Below, piece after piece: positions 25,004 to 34,144 of a stretch of 64,000 nt of DNA. The stretch covers positions 682,001 to 746,000 of the forward strand of contig NZ_CP095078.1 of the NCBI RefSeq assembly GCF_022919075.1, written 5' to 3'. The translations under genes and the position numbers were made by a program. Numbering within the stretch: the stretch's first letter is position 1; each line of letters starts with the position of its first letter. Source of the stretch: Nocardioides sp. W7 (lineage in GTDB: Bacteria > Actinomycetota > Actinomycetes > Propionibacteriales > Nocardioidaceae). The notes below the pieces were generated by a model. The model was not told where the DNA came from, did not search any database, and worked only from the letters and a program-made list of their open reading frames with translations.

Positions 25004-26084
25004 GCGGGGCGGCGCGGCGGGGGAAGGACGCCGCCAGCTGGAGGAGGCGGTTGTTGGCCTCCGGTTCGCCGACGGTGACCCGGGCGCCCTCCCCCGCGAA
25101 CGGCCGTACGACGATGCCGAGCTCGTCGGCGGCGAGCGCGAAGTCGGCCGTCCGCTCCCCAAGCTCGAACCACACGAAGTTGCCCTGCGCCTCCGGCACG
25201 TCCCAGCCGCGCTCGCGCAGCCCGTCGACGACCCGGGTCCGCTCGGCGACCAGCGCGTCGACCCGCTCCAGCAGCTCGGCGCGCCGCTCCAGGGACGCGA
25301 TCGCCGCGGTCTGGGCGACGGTCGAGACGCCGAACGGCAGCGAGACGGCCCGCAGCGCCGCGGCGACGGGGGCCGGCGCGACGGCGTACCCCACCCGGAA
25401 GCCGGCGAGCCCGTAGGCCTTGGAGAAGGTGCGCGTGAGCACGACGTTCTCGTGGGTGCGGTACGTCGCGAGCCCGTCGACGGGGTCGGCCATCCGCACG
25501 AACTCCAGGTACGCCTCGTCGACCACCACCAGCACGTGCGGCGGGACCTGCGCCAGGAACGCGTCCAGCTCGGCCCGGGTCACCGCGGGCCCGGTCGGGT
25601 TGTTGGGCGTGCAGACCAGCACGATCCGGGTGCGGTCGGTGATGGCCGCGGCCATCGCGTCCAGGTCGTGCCGCGCGTCCGGCAGCAGCGGCACCTGCAC
25701 GGTCCGCGCCCCGGCGGCGGTGACCGCGATCGGGTACGCCTCGAAGGAGCGCCAGGCGAAGACCACCTCGTCGCCGGGGTCGCAGAACGCCTGCACCAGC
25801 TGGTAGATCAGCCCCACCGAGCCGGTCGCCACCGACAGGTCGCCGACCGGCACGTCGAGCTCGCGCGCCAGGGCGTCGTACAACGCCGTCGAGCCCATGT
25901 CCGGGTAACGGTTCATCTGCCCCACCGCCGCCTGCACGGCCTCGATCACGCCGGGCAGCGGCGGGTAGGGGTTCTCGTTCGAGGAGAGCTTGTACGACGT
26001 CATCCCCGGCCGGACCGTGGGCGGCTTCCCCGGGACGTACGGCGGGATGTCGGCGATGTTCGCGCGCGGCTGCGGAGAGCTCAT
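24999..26084 (-). CDS. Histidinol-phosphate/aromatic aminotransferase
   Basis: A 361-residue class I/II PLP aminotransferase. KLSSNENPYPPLPGV at the N-terminus, the PNNPTGP loop, VVVDEAYLEF and the PLP lysine in TFSKAYGLAGFRVGY are all present. In actinobacteria this form (HisC2/Pat) often acts on phenylalanine and other aromatic amino acids; the true histidine-operon copy would sit with other his genes, which are absent here. A TAACCT -10 element (26092-26097) ends 7 bases before the ATG and overlaps the stop of the next gene upstream. Its own stop comes from the palindromic repeat. Confidence 0.85.
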   Translation of the reverse strand: MSSPQPRANIADIPPYVPGKPPTVRPGMTSYKLSSNENPYPPLPGVIEAVQAAVGQMNRYPDMGSTALYDALARELDVPVGDLSVATGSVGLIYQLVQAFCDPGDEVVFAWRSFEAYPIAVTAAGARTVQVPLLPDARHDLDAMAAAITDRTRIVLVCTPNNPTGPAVTRAELDAFLAQVPPHVLVVVDEAYLEFVRMADPVDGLATYRTHENVVLTRTFSKAYGLAGFRVGYAVAPAPVAAALRAVSLPFGVSTVAQTAAIASLERRAELLERVDALVAERTRVVDGLRERGWDVPEAQGNFVWFELGERTADFALAADELGIVVRPFAGEGARVTVGEPEANNRLLQLAASFPRRAAPL

Positions 26085-26094
26085 GCTCCTCAGG

Positions 26095-26679
26095 TTAGGC
26101 GGCCGGTCCGCCGGCAGTCGGTGGCCGGCGCCGGGCCCGCCAGGGTCGCAGCAGCAGCGCCAGCACCAGGCCGAGCAGGACGCCCAGCACCGCGCCGGTG
26201 ACGTTGTCGACGATGTCGGTGACGTCGCAGGCCCGGTCGATGCGGGCGAGCTCGAGCTGGGTCTTCTCGATCGCGACGGAGTACGCCGCCAGCAGCGCGA
26301 GCCCGATCGGCACCGTGACGATCGCGGCCGCCCGCCAGCGCGCGGCGACCACCACCAGCAGCGCGCCGGACGGCACGAAGACGACGGCGTTGAGGAGCCG
26401 CTGCCCGCCGGAGAAGATCCAGAACCCCTCGGGCGCCGGGCCGCCGATGTCCCACGAGCAGGTGGCCAGCCGGCCCTCGGCGCTGACGATCCCGGGCGCC
26501 CCGTTGGCGGGGATCAGGGTCAGGCACGCGATCACCGCGACCGACCAGAGCAGGCCCGCGAGCGCGGCCGCCCCCACCCAGCCCAGCCGGCGGCGCAGCG
26601 CGAGGCCGAGTGCCAGGCAGACCAGCCCGGACAGCACGACGCCGACCAGCATCACCCCCACGCCGCCCACCGGAAACAT
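26095..26679 (-). CDS. VanZ-like membrane protein
   Basis: A 194-residue protein with about five hydrophobic segments and a VanZ-like core: LLNAVVFVPSGALLVV, an EKTQLE pair in a membrane helix, and CDVTDIVDNVTGAVLG near the end. VanZ proteins are associated with low-level teicoplanin resistance, but chromosomal homologues have unknown roles. The ATG at 26679 lies 7 bases after TACGGT, suggesting a leaderless transcript. Not clearly linked to its neighbours. Confidence 0.78.
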   Translation of the reverse strand: MFPVGGVGVMLVGVVLSGLVCLALGLALRRRLGWVGAAALAGLLWSVAVIACLTLIPANGAPGIVSAEGRLATCSWDIGGPAPEGFWIFSGGQRLLNAVVFVPSGALLVVVAARWRAAAIVTVPIGLALLAAYSVAIEKTQLELARIDRACDVTDIVDNVTGAVLGVLLGLVLALLLRPWRARRRPPTAGGPAA

Positions 26680-26686
26680 GCGCTCG

Positions 26687-26692
26687 ACCGTA
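26687..26692 (-). promoter_or_regulatory. -10 element TACGGT for VanZ-like gene
   Basis: On the minus strand TACGGT ends 7 bases before the ATG at 26679. Confidence 0.4.
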
Positions 26693-26758
26693 CCGAGGCC
26701 CGCCATGCGTGGAGGAGGCCGGCGCGACCGTCGTACCTTCCGCCCCTGGAGCCACAGC

Positions 26759-26837
26759 GGTGTCGAGAAACTGGAGCTGGTGTCGTGAAGCACCTCGACA
26801 GGGGCGTGAGTTTCTCCGCCTGGGCGGAGAAACTCAC
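26759..26837 (-). repeat. 79-bp GTGAGTTTCTCCGCC repeat, copy 1 (reverse)
   Basis: Holds a perfect 15-bp hairpin (26806-26820 with 26823-26837), then the tail ending TTTCTCGACACC on the minus strand. Same length and layout as 36466-36544 and 53952-54030. Lies just after the amidinotransferase stop, where it could terminate transcription. Confidence 0.8.
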
Positions 26838-26845
26838 CGCCCCCC

Positions 26846-27760
26846 TCACCCCAGCGCCGGCAGCACCACCTCGCCCCCGGGCACCGCGGGCAGGTCGCGC
26901 CCGATCGTGACGTCGACGGGGTTGGTCAGGCAGCGGACCGAGCCGCCGCCCTTGTGGAACTCCGAGACGTCGACGACCACGACGTCGAAGCCCCACTCGA
27001 CCAGCTGGCGGCGCACCCGCGGCGGGCAGGCCGGCATCACGACGGTGTTGCCGACGACGACGGAGTTGGCGCAGAAGGTCGTCAGCGCCTCCTCCTCGGT
27101 CAGCACCAGCGGCTCGGGCACCAGCTCGAGCAGCGCGGCGGCCGAGGGGGCGTCGAAGGCCGCCGGGCAGACCAGCGCCCGGCGCTCGTCGAGCGGGCAG
27201 AAGGCCAGGTCGAGGTGGTACATCGCCGGGTGGGTGATCCGCAGTCCACGCACCCGGATGCCGAGGTCGGCGGCGAGGTGCTTGAGGGCGAGCTCCTCGG
27301 TGCGCGGGCCGTAGCCGACGACCAGGGCGTCGCCGAACGCGAATGCGTCACCGGCCTCGAGGTGGGCCCCGATGCCGTCGCGACCGACGTACGACGTCGC
27401 GAAGCCGCGGCCGGCCAGCCAGGGCTGGGCCGAGCGGGTCTCCATCCGGCGCTCCGGGAAGCGCATGTGGGACATCACGACGTGCGCGGTGCCGTCGGCC
27501 TTGACCAGCCCGAGGCCGAGGTTCATCGCGTAGACCATGTCGGGGGCGTCGGCGCGCTGCGCGAGCACGTCGACGGTGGCGCCGAGGTCCTCGAGGGTGC
27601 GCACCATGGCGTGCCACTGGAGCATCGCGACCTGCGGGTCGGGCTGGACGGCGGGGTCCATGAACGGGTTGATCGAGTACTCGACCCGGAAGTGGACGGG
27701 CTCCACGGCGACGTACCGGCGTCCCCAGGCCAGCTCGCGCGCGTCCAGCAGTTGCTCCAT
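26846..27760 (-). CDS. ddaH: Dimethylargininase / amidinotransferase family hydrolase
   Basis: A 304-residue guanidino-group-modifying protein. Visible motifs are RVEYSINPFMDP, ATVDVLAQRADAPDMVYAMN, a central His in THPAMYHLDLAFCPL and the C-terminal nucleophile in HKGGGSVRCLTNPVD. Such enzymes hydrolyse methylated arginine to citrulline, or arginine-like substrates. ATG 27760 is chosen because AGAAGGAC precedes it; a further upstream start would run through the operator-like site at 27782-27804. Divergent from the GntR gene, which probably regulates it. Confidence 0.82.
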   Translation of the reverse strand: MEQLLDARELAWGRRYVAVEPVHFRVEYSINPFMDPAVQPDPQVAMLQWHAMVRTLEDLGATVDVLAQRADAPDMVYAMNLGLGLVKADGTAHVVMSHMRFPERRMETRSAQPWLAGRGFATSYVGRDGIGAHLEAGDAFAFGDALVVGYGPRTEELALKHLAADLGIRVRGLRITHPAMYHLDLAFCPLDERRALVCPAAFDAPSAAALLELVPEPLVLTEEEALTTFCANSVVVGNTVVMPACPPRVRRQLVEWGFDVVVVDVSEFHKGGGSVRCLTNPVDVTIGRDLPAVPGGEVVLPALG

Positions 27761-27781
27761 CGGCCGTCCTTCTCGTCTAGG

Positions 27782-27804
27782 GATTGTCAGAGTGTCAGAC
27801 AATC
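27782..27804. promoter_or_regulatory. Candidate GntR operator GATTGTC-N9-GACAATC
   Basis: Perfect 7-bp inverted repeat (27782-27788 and 27798-27804) with overlapping TCAGA repeats in the gap between the hydrolase and GntR genes. FCD-type GntR regulators commonly bind such sites in shared divergent promoters. Confidence 0.55.
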
Positions 27805-27873
27805 TGACCTGAAGGGTACGAGAAGATGGCGGCCTCCGCGACCAGTGGTCCGGACAACCCGCGTCCCGTGCCT

Positions 27874-27879
27874 CACAAT
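27874..27879 (+). promoter_or_regulatory. -10 element CACAAT for GntR gene
   Basis: Ends 6 bases before the ATG at 27886; a weak -35 (CGGACA, 27851-27856) lies 17 bases upstream. Confidence 0.35.
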
Positions 27880-27885
27880 GGCCCC

Positions 27886-28572
27886 ATGTCGGCGTCGGGT
27901 GATTCCTTCGGGACCCTGCACCTGGAGCACTCGTCCACCGTGGATCGGGTCGCCCAGGAGCTGCGCCGCGCCGTCTTCGACGGCGAGCTGGAGTCCGGCA
28001 CCCCGCTGCGCGAGGTGGCGCTGGCCGCCTCGCTCGGGGTATCCCGGCCCACGATCCGCGAGGCCCTGACCATCCTGGTCGCCGAGGGGCTGGCCACCCG
28101 CGAGCCCAACCGCGGCGTCCACGTCGCCACCCCCGAGGTCGACTCGGTCCGCGACGTGTGCGCGGCCCGCTGGGTCCTGGAGGGCGCCGGGGTACGTCGC
28201 TGGGCCGAGGCCGAGGAGGGTCAGCGGGCCCTGGTGCGCAGCACCCTCGAGGCCTACACGTCGGCGGTCCGCCGCGGGGCGTCGTACCAGGAGCTCAACG
28301 AGCGGCACCTCGCCTTCCACGTCTCCCTGGTGGGCCTCACCGGCTCGCCCCGGCTGGTCTCGATGGCCGACAACCTGGTGGTCGAGCTGAAGCTGGCGCT
28401 GGCCCAGGTCGAGCGGATCCGCCGCAACGCCCACGACGAGGCGGACAACCACACGGCGCTGGTCCTGCTCCTGGAGGCGGGCGACATCACCGGCGCCCAC
28501 GAGTTCCTGCGCCAGCACCTCGTCGACGCCGAGGACGACATCATCGACGCCCTCGGCCTCGCCGAGTCCTGA
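27886..28572 (+). CDS. GntR-family (FCD domain) transcriptional regulator
   Basis: A 228-residue regulator. The winged helix is STVDRVAQELRRAVFDGELESGTPLREVALAASLGVSRPTIREAL, followed by a helical FCD ligand-binding domain with RHLAFHVSLVGLTGSP and a later DEADNHTALVLLLEAGD, where Asp/His residues usually hold a metal. Most likely controls the divergent dimethylargininase-like gene, with the substrate or a carboxylate as inducer. A start further upstream is possible but the leaderless spacing favours 27886. Confidence 0.85.
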   Translation: MSASGDSFGTLHLEHSSTVDRVAQELRRAVFDGELESGTPLREVALAASLGVSRPTIREALTILVAEGLATREPNRGVHVATPEVDSVRDVCAARWVLEGAGVRRWAEAEEGQRALVRSTLEAYTSAVRRGASYQELNERHLAFHVSLVGLTGSPRLVSMADNLVVELKLALAQVERIRRNAHDEADNHTALVLLLEAGDITGAHEFLRQHLVDAEDDIIDALGLAES

Positions 28573-28614
28573 CGCGGCACGGCCGGCTCCCCTCCCGCTC
28601 CTGGCCCGACCTGG

Positions 28615-28620
28615 CAGTAT
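28615..28620 (+). promoter_or_regulatory. -10 element CAGTAT, leaderless start
   Basis: Ends 6 bases before the GTG at 28627. Confidence 0.45.
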
Positions 28621-28626
28621 CGCCGC

Positions 28627-29025
28627 GTGCGCATCCTCAGCTGGCTCGTCACCAACGCCGTCGCCCTGGCGGTCGCCGCCTGGCTGATCGACGGCATCAG
28701 CTTCACGGGTCCGACCCAGGGCCAGGCCGAGCTCGAGGACAAGATCGTCCCGCTGCTGCTCGTCGCGCTGATCCTCGGCGTCGTGACGTCGTTCGTGAAG
28801 CCGATCCTGCAGCTCCTCTCGATCCCGTTCATCATCGTCACGCTGGGCCTGTTCCTGCTGGTCATCAACGCGCTGATGCTGATGCTCACCGGCTGGCTCG
28901 CCGACCAGCTCGACATCGGGTTCAGCGTCGCCGGCTTCTGGTCGGCAGCCGGGGGCGCGATCGTGATCACCGTCGTCACCTGGATCGTCGACGGCCTGAT
29001 CGGGCCCGAGGAGGACCGGCGATGA
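28627..29025 (+). CDS. Phage-holin-4-superfamily membrane protein (DUF/PF04020 type)
   Basis: A 132-residue protein with four hydrophobic segments, matching the widespread bacterial YvlD-like family that databases call phage holin family 4. Typical elements are ILSWLVTNAVALAVAAWLIDGI, VTSFVKPILQLLSIPF and VITVVTWIVDGLIG. Despite the name nothing phage-like is nearby; the function of chromosomal members is unknown. It overlaps the next gene by 4 bases and heads a three-gene unit with a phosphatase and a kinase-like protein. Confidence 0.82.
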   Translation: MRILSWLVTNAVALAVAAWLIDGISFTGPTQGQAELEDKIVPLLLVALILGVVTSFVKPILQLLSIPFIIVTLGLFLLVINALMLMLTGWLADQLDIGFSVAGFWSAAGGAIVITVVTWIVDGLIGPEEDRR

Positions 29026-29558
29026 GCCCGGCGACCGACCCGACGACCGGCCCGACCCTGCCTCCGCCCCGCACGCCCGGCCGCTACTCGATCGCCCTGG
29101 TCTGCCTCGGCAACATCTGCCGCTCGCCGATGGCCGACGTCGTCCTCACCGCGCGGGTCGACGAGACCGGCCTCGCCGGCCGGGTCGTGGTGGTCAGCTC
29201 CGGCACCGGCGACTGGCACGTCGGCCACCCGATGGACGACCGGGCCGCGGCCACCCTGGCCGCCGCCGGGTACGACCCCTCGCTGCACCGGGCCCGGCAC
29301 TGGTCGACCGCGTGGCTCGACGAGCACGACCTGGTCCTCGCGATGGACCGGACCAACCTCGCCGACATCGGCGGTGCCGGAGAGCGGGTGCGGCTCTTCC
29401 GCGACTTCGATCCGGTCGATCCGGGCGGGGAGGTCCCGGACCCGTACTACGGTGGGGACGACGGCTTCGAGGAGGTGCTGACCATGGTCGAGCGGACCTG
29501 CGCCGCGATCGTGGACGGCCTCCAGGAGGAGCTTCGCCAGGAGTCCGGGGAGCCGTGA
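29022..29558 (+). CDS. Low-molecular-weight protein-tyrosine phosphatase
   Basis: A 178-residue LMW-PTP. The P-loop is CLGNICRS (C(x)5R) near residue 28 and the general-acid loop is DPYYGGDDGFEEVL. A Pro/Thr-rich N-terminal extension of about 20 residues precedes the fold. It removes phosphate from protein tyrosine or small phosphate esters. ATGA overlap with the upstream gene and GTGA overlap with the downstream gene show a tightly coupled operon. Confidence 0.9.
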   Translation: MSPATDPTTGPTLPPPRTPGRYSIALVCLGNICRSPMADVVLTARVDETGLAGRVVVVSSGTGDWHVGHPMDDRAAATLAAAGYDPSLHRARHWSTAWLDEHDLVLAMDRTNLADIGGAGERVRLFRDFDPVDPGGEVPDPYYGGDDGFEEVLTMVERTCAAIVDGLQEELRQESGEP

Positions 29559-30415
29559 CCCGTCAGCCGCTGGTCGCCCGGCGGGCCGAGGCTCTCCTCG
29601 GCTCGGCGGTGGTGGCCACGGCCCCGGTCGCCGGCGGCGACGTCGCGACCGCGACCAAGCTCCGGCTCAGTGACGGCAGCACGGCGTTGATGAAGACCCT
29701 CAACAACGCACCGCCGACCTTCTTCGCGACCGAGGCCCGCGGGCTGCGCTGGCTCGCCGAGGTCGAGGGCGGGCTCGCGGTGCCCGAGGTGCTCGCGGTC
29801 GACGCCGAGTGCCTGATCCTGCGCTGGGTCGAGCCGGGCCGCAACAGCGGCGACGCCGCGGCGGGCCTCGGGCGGGCCCTGGCCGCGACGCACGCGGCGG
29901 GCGCGCCGTCGTACGGCCTCGACGAGGACGGCTTCATCGGCCGGCTGCCGCTGCCCAACCGCACCGCGGACACCTGGGCGGAGTTCTACGCCGTACGCCG
30001 GGTGCTGCCGTACCTCAAGCTCGCCCGCGACCGCGGCGCCGTCACCGACCGGGACGCCGCGAGGATCGAGTCGGTCGTCGGGCGGCTGCCCGCGCTGCTG
30101 CCCGAGGAGCCGCCCGCCCGGCTGCACGGCGACCTGTGGAACGGCAACGTGCTCTGGGGCACCGACGGCCGGGTCAGCGTCATCGACCCGGCGGCCTACG
30201 CCGGCCACCGCGAGGTCGACCTCGCCATGCTCGCGCTCTTCGGCCTCCCCCACCTGCAGCGGGTCCTCGATGCGTACGCCGAGGTCGCCCCGCTCGCCGA
30301 CGGCTGGGCGGACCGGGTCGGACTGCACCAGCTGTTCCCGCTGCTCGTGCACGCCTGTCTCTTCGGGGGCGGGTACGGCGCCCGGGCCGCCGAGGCCGCC
30401 GCCCGCTACGCCTGA
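29555..30415 (+). CDS. Fructosamine kinase family protein
   Basis: A 286-residue protein-kinase-like fold of the fructosamine/ketosamine kinase type. The catalytic segment is [13 protein letters not shown] and the metal-binding motif is [18 protein letters not shown]. An adenine-side lysine lies in STALMKTLN. These enzymes phosphorylate sugars attached to protein amines, starting deglycation, a pairing that makes sense beside a LMW phosphatase of the type found with fructosamine kinases. Last gene of the 28627-30415 unit. Confidence 0.85.
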   Translation: MTRQPLVARRAEALLGSAVVATAPVAGGDVATATKLRLSDGSTALMKTLNNAPPTFFATEARGLRWLAEVEGGLAVPEVLAVDAECLILRWVEPGRNSGDAAAGLGRALAATHAAGAPSYGLDEDGFIGRLPLPNRTADTWAEFYAVRRVLPYLKLARDRGAVTDRDAARIESVVGRLPALLPEEPPARLHGDLWNGNVLWGTDGRVSVIDPAAYAGHREVDLAMLALFGLPHLQRVLDAYAEVAPLADGWADRVGLHQLFPLLVHACLFGGGYGARAAEAAARYA

Positions 30416-30453
30416 GCGGCGGCCGCTCTCAGGCACGGTTCAGCCGCGGCTGG

Positions 30454-30459
30454 CAACAT
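30454..30459 (+). promoter_or_regulatory. -10 element CAACAT for response regulator gene
   Basis: Ends 6 bases before the GTG at 30466. Confidence 0.4.
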
Positions 30460-30465
30460 GGACCC

Positions 30466-31161
30466 GTGAGTGTCCCGAAGCCCCGCGTCCTCGTCGTCGA
30501 CGACGACCGGGCGGTACGCGAGTCGCTGCGCCGCTCCCTGGAGTTCAACGGGTACGACGTCCACCTCGCCGCCGACGGCGCCGAGGCGCTGGCCGGCATC
30601 GGCCGGGTGGGCCCGGACGTGGTCGTGATGGACGTGATGATGCCGCGGCTGGACGGGATCGAGACGACCCGGGCGCTGCGCACCGCCGGCAACGACGTCC
30701 CGATCCTGGTGCTGACCGCGCGCGACGCGGTCGGCGACCGGGTCGAGGGCCTCGACGCGGGCGCCGACGACTACCTCACCAAGCCGTTCGCGCTGGCCGA
30801 GCTGCTCGCCCGGCTGCGGGCGCTGCTGCGCCGCGTGGTGCCGCCCGAGGACGCCGCCGAGGAGGTGCTCGCCTTCTCCGACCTGACCATGGACGTCGCG
30901 ACCCGCGAGGTACGCCGCGGCGACCGGGCGATCGAGCTCACCCGCACCGAGTTCACCCTGCTGGAGATGTTCCTGCGCCGGCCCCGGCGGGTCCTGGAGC
31001 GCAGCTTCATCCTCGAGGAGGTATGGGGCTACGACTTCCCGACGACGGCCAACTCCCTCGAGGTCTACGTCGGCTACCTGCGCCGCAAGACCGAGGCCGA
31101 GGGCGAGTCCCGGCTGATCCACACGGTCCGCGGCGTGGGCTACGTGCTGAAGGAATCGTGA
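30466..31161 (+). CDS. OmpR/PhoB-family response regulator (MprA-like)
   Basis: A 231-residue regulator with a receiver domain ([14 protein letters not shown], phospho-Asp in [17 protein letters not shown] and TKPF) and a winged-helix output domain ([34 protein letters not shown] then [11 protein letters not shown]). The arrangement and the following kinase resemble mycobacterial MprAB, which responds to envelope stress. The GTG start is probably leaderless. GTGA overlap with the kinase. Confidence 0.9.
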   Translation: MSVPKPRVLVVDDDRAVRESLRRSLEFNGYDVHLAADGAEALAGIGRVGPDVVVMDVMMPRLDGIETTRALRTAGNDVPILVLTARDAVGDRVEGLDAGADDYLTKPFALAELLARLRALLRRVVPPEDAAEEVLAFSDLTMDVATREVRRGDRAIELTRTEFTLLEMFLRRPRRVLERSFILEEVWGYDFPTTANSLEVYVGYLRRKTEAEGESRLIHTVRGVGYVLKES

Positions 31162-32600
31162 CCGGCACCTTCGCCCCCGGCCGCGAGCTAGGAGAGGGAC
31201 GCTGGCACTACCGCCGGTCGCTGGCCAGCCGGGTCACCCTGCTCACCACGATGGCGGTGGGCCTGACCATCGCCTTCGTCGCGCTCGGCGCCTACGTCAC
31301 CGTCCGCATGCAGCTGCAGTCGACCCTCGACGAGTCGCTGACCGACCGCGCCACGCTCGCCGCCAAGTCGCCGAGCGTGATCAACCAGCAGACCGGCGCC
31401 GAGATCCCGGCGTTCCTGCTGGTGCTCAGCGACGTGCGGGTCGGCCTGATGTACGAGGACGGCAAGTACGAGTGGTACGACCGGCTCGGCCGCCTCGAGC
31501 TGGGCGCCCCGGAGCTCGACGTGGCCCAGGGCGACTCCCCGCAGTCGATCCGCACCGTCGTCGTCGAGGGCAACCGCTACCGCGTCGTCGCGGTCCCCTA
31601 CCTCGACCACCAGGCCCTGCTGCTCGCGCAGTCGCTCGAGCCGCAGCAGAAGGTGCTGGCCCGGCTCGGCATCGTGATGCTGCTCTTCGGGCTCGCCGGC
31701 GTGGTCGCGGCCGGGGTCGCCGGCTGGGGCGTCGCCGCCAACGGCCTGCGCCCGGTCCGCCGGCTGACCGCCAAGGTCGAGCACATCGCCCGGACCGAGG
31801 AGCTGCAGCCGATCCCGGTCGAGGGCGACGACGAGATCGCGCGCCTGTCCTCGGCGTTCAACCAGATGCTCGCCGCGCTCGCCGCGTCCCGCGACCGGCA
31901 GCGCCAGCTGGTCGCCGATGCCGGGCACGAGCTGCGCACCCCACTCACCTCGCTGCGCACCAACCTGGACCTGCTGGCCCAGTCGGACGCGTCCAGCGCG
32001 ACCCTGCCGCCCCAGGCGCGAGCCGAGCTGCTCGACGACGTACGCGCCCAGATCGAGGAGATGACGACGCTGATCGGCGACCTGGTCGAGCTCGCCCGCG
32101 ACGAGCCGATGGCCCACGTCATCGAGACCGTCGACCTCGCCGAGGTGGTCGACCTGGCCCTGGCCCGGGTACGCCGCCGCGCCCCCGGCGTCGCACTCGA
32201 CGTGACCCTCGACCCGTGGTTCGTCATCGGCGAGCACGGCGCGCTCGAGCGGGCCGTCACCAACCTGCTCGACAACGCCGCGAAGTGGAGCCCCGCCGGC
32301 GGGACGATCCGGGTCTCGCTCGTCGAGGGCGTGCTGGTCGTCGAGGACGACGGACCCGGCATCGCCGACGCCGACCTGCCTCGGGTCTTCGAGCGGTTCT
32401 GGCGCTCCGACGAGTCCCGGTCGATGCCCGGGTCCGGCCTCGGGCTCTCGATCGTGGAGCAGGTCGCCGTACGCCACTCCGGCACGGTGGAGGCCGGTCA
32501 CGCCGCCTCCGGCGGTGCCCGGCTGGTCCTCCGGATCCCCGGCGCGCCCACCCCGCCGCCGGCGCAGCCCGCCGCCGCCGGGACCGGGGCCGACGCATGA
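31158..32600 (+). CDS. Sensor histidine kinase (MprB-like)
   Basis: A 480-residue kinase: two transmembrane segments (about residues 27-50 and 170-195) enclose an extracytoplasmic sensor region, then a HAMP domain ([19 protein letters not shown]), HisKA with [20 protein letters not shown], and HATPase with [11 protein letters not shown] and [19 protein letters not shown] Pro/Ala-rich tail ends the protein. It phosphorylates the regulator encoded just upstream. ATGA overlap with the lipoprotein gene suggests that the lipoprotein belongs to the same signalling unit. Confidence 0.9.
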   Translation: MTGTFAPGRELGEGRWHYRRSLASRVTLLTTMAVGLTIAFVALGAYVTVRMQLQSTLDESLTDRATLAAKSPSVINQQTGAEIPAFLLVLSDVRVGLMYEDGKYEWYDRLGRLELGAPELDVAQGDSPQSIRTVVVEGNRYRVVAVPYLDHQALLLAQSLEPQQKVLARLGIVMLLFGLAGVVAAGVAGWGVAANGLRPVRRLTAKVEHIARTEELQPIPVEGDDEIARLSSAFNQMLAALAASRDRQRQLVADAGHELRTPLTSLRTNLDLLAQSDASSATLPPQARAELLDDVRAQIEEMTTLIGDLVELARDEPMAHVIETVDLAEVVDLALARVRRRAPGVALDVTLDPWFVIGEHGALERAVTNLLDNAAKWSPAGGTIRVSLVEGVLVVEDDGPGIADADLPRVFERFWRSDESRSMPGSGLGLSIVEQVAVRHSGTVEAGHAASGGARLVLRIPGAPTPPPAQPAAAGTGADA

Positions 32601-33139
32601 GGGCCCGCGCCGCGCTGCTCGTCGTACCCCTGCTGCTGGCCGGGTGCGGTGGTGGCGACGAGCAGGACGCCGCCTCCTCGTCGAGCCCGAGCGCCAGCGC
32701 CGCGCCTGTCTGGAACCCCTGCGACGGCCTTGACGTCGCCGGCATCGAAGGGGCCCTGGGTGCCCGACTGACGCAGGAGGCCGGCTCCGCGGACGCGCCC
32801 CGGTGCACGCTGTTGCCCGCGGTCGAGGGCGGCGCGGTCGTGGACGCCAACTACCTCGTCTTCCCCGCGGGCCTCGACGCCGCCTGGAAGCAGATGGGCG
32901 CGCCCGACGACGGGAGCGTGACCGAGCCCGAGATCCCGGGCGCCGACGCCGCCCGGATGGTGGCCGACGCGGGCACCGAGGTGCTGGCGGTCACCGGCTT
33001 CGTCCAGGACGGCGAACTGGTCCAGGTCGTCAACGCCGCCGACCCCGCGCCGTACGACGAGCGCGCGGTCACCGCCGCGGTGCGCGAGACCATGCAGCAG
33101 CTGTCCGCGCACGCGCAGGCCGGCGGTGGCCCATCATGA
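32597..33139 (+). CDS. Lipoprotein of unknown function, linked to two-component system
   Basis: A 180-residue secreted lipoprotein. Signal peptide with lipobox LLLAGC (Cys near 17), Ser-rich spacer, then a compact domain with two cysteines (NPCDGLD and APRCTLLP) that could pair. This resembles the DUF3558-like lipoproteins of actinobacteria, but the family cannot be confirmed. Coupled by ATGA overlap to the MprB-like kinase, so it may modulate the sensor or be an output of it. Confidence 0.65.
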   Translation: MRARAALLVVPLLLAGCGGGDEQDAASSSSPSASAAPVWNPCDGLDVAGIEGALGARLTQEAGSADAPRCTLLPAVEGGAVVDANYLVFPAGLDAAWKQMGAPDDGSVTEPEIPGADAARMVADAGTEVLAVTGFVQDGELVQVVNAADPAPYDERAVTAAVRETMQQLSAHAQAGGGPS

Positions 33140-33143
33140 GCGC

Positions 33144-34019
33144 ATGCAGCTGTCCTTCTTCCGTCTGTCCGACGACACTCCCACTGCGCTGAACCCCACC
33201 GCTCTGGCCCCCACCGACCTGGCGCGGAGCATGTGGGACGACGACCAGATGCACGGGGTGGCCGTGAGCGGCGCCCTCGCGCGCGGTGTCGAGGAGCGGG
33301 TCCGGGAGCTGGGCCGCGACGACCTGCTGCCCGCGCGCTACACCGTCGACCTGTTCGCCGCCGCCCGGATGCGCGACTGCACGGTGACCACCGAGGTGGT
33401 CCGCGAGGGTCCCCGGATCTGCCTGGTCGACGCCGTGCTGACCCAGGTGCGCGACGGCGTCGACGTGCGGGTCGCCCGGGCCAGCGCGCTCTTCCTCAAG
33501 CCCACCGCGTCGACGGGCGGGTCGGTCTGGTCGCCCGAGTCGCGACCCTCGCCGCCGCCGCTCGACCTCGCGCCGGTGTCGTCGGACGGCCACGTGCCGT
33601 ACTTCCACAGCTCCGCCGGCTGGTCGCAGTCCTTCGGGCTGCACCAGAACGACTCCCGCAAGTCGTCGTGGCACACCGCGGTCGCGATCGTCGACGGCGA
33701 GCCGAGGTCGCCCTTCCAGGCGGTCGCCTCGATCGCCGACGGGGCCAGCCTGGTCACCAACTGGGGTGACCGCGGCATCGAGTACATCAACACCGACATC
33801 ACCCTCACCCTCGCCCGCCAGCCCGACGGCGTCTCGATCGGGCTGGCCGCCGTCGACCGGGTCGAGGTCGACGGGGTCGCGGTCGGCACCGCCACCGTCT
33901 TCGACCGGTCCGGCCCGCTCGGCACCGCCGTCGTCACCTCGCTCGCCAACGCGAAGCGGGTCGTGGACCTCGGCGGGGTCGAGTACACCGACGACGGCGA
34001 GCGCCGTACGACGGCCTGA
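33144..34019 (+). CDS. Acyl-CoA thioesterase family protein (double hotdog)
   Basis: A 291-residue protein with two hotdog-like halves. The first half (MHGVAVSGALARGVEERVREL, then YTVDLFAAARMRDCTVTTEVVREG) resembles TesB-type thioesterase domains; the second has SWHTAVAIVDGE and NWGDRGIEYINTDITLTLARQPDG. It would hydrolyse acyl-CoA or bind acyl groups. No clear catalytic residue can be assigned. It begins just after the lipoprotein stop. Confidence 0.72.
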   Translation: MQLSFFRLSDDTPTALNPTALAPTDLARSMWDDDQMHGVAVSGALARGVEERVRELGRDDLLPARYTVDLFAAARMRDCTVTTEVVREGPRICLVDAVLTQVRDGVDVRVARASALFLKPTASTGGSVWSPESRPSPPPLDLAPVSSDGHVPYFHSSAGWSQSFGLHQNDSRKSSWHTAVAIVDGEPRSPFQAVASIADGASLVTNWGDRGIEYINTDITLTLARQPDGVSIGLAAVDRVEVDGVAVGTATVFDRSGPLGTAVVTSLANAKRVVDLGGVEYTDDGERRTTA

Positions 34020-34044
34020 GGCGACGCCGGGTCGAGTCGTCCGA

Positions 34045-34128
34045 CGCTGGTTGAGGCGCGACGGACGACGTCCTGAGACGGTCCTATGGATCGTCTCGTC
34101 GCTAACGCTCCTCGCACCTCAACCAGCG
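34045..34128. repeat. TGGTTGAG bipartite repeat, intergenic
   Basis: Perfect 12-bp ends CGCTGGTTGAGG (34045-34056) and CCTCAACCAGCG (34117-34128) with an inner inverted pair GAGACG/CGTCTC. It lies between the convergent thioesterase and zwf genes and may terminate both. Ends match the elements at 47735-47904 and 61815-61945. Confidence 0.75.
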
Positions 34129-34144
34129 TCGCGGGCGCAGGCGC

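Noticed and set aside
24999..26084. Part of a histidine biosynthesis operon
   Set aside because: No other his gene is adjacent, so the general aromatic aminotransferase role is more likely.
26095..26679. Glycopeptide resistance cluster
   Set aside because: A VanZ-like protein alone; vanHAX and a VanRS-type pair are missing from the surroundings.
28627..29025. Phage holin, as a sign of a prophage
   Set aside because: The family name is misleading; no integrase, capsid, terminase or att site is nearby and the protein is in an operon with a phosphatase and a kinase-like gene.
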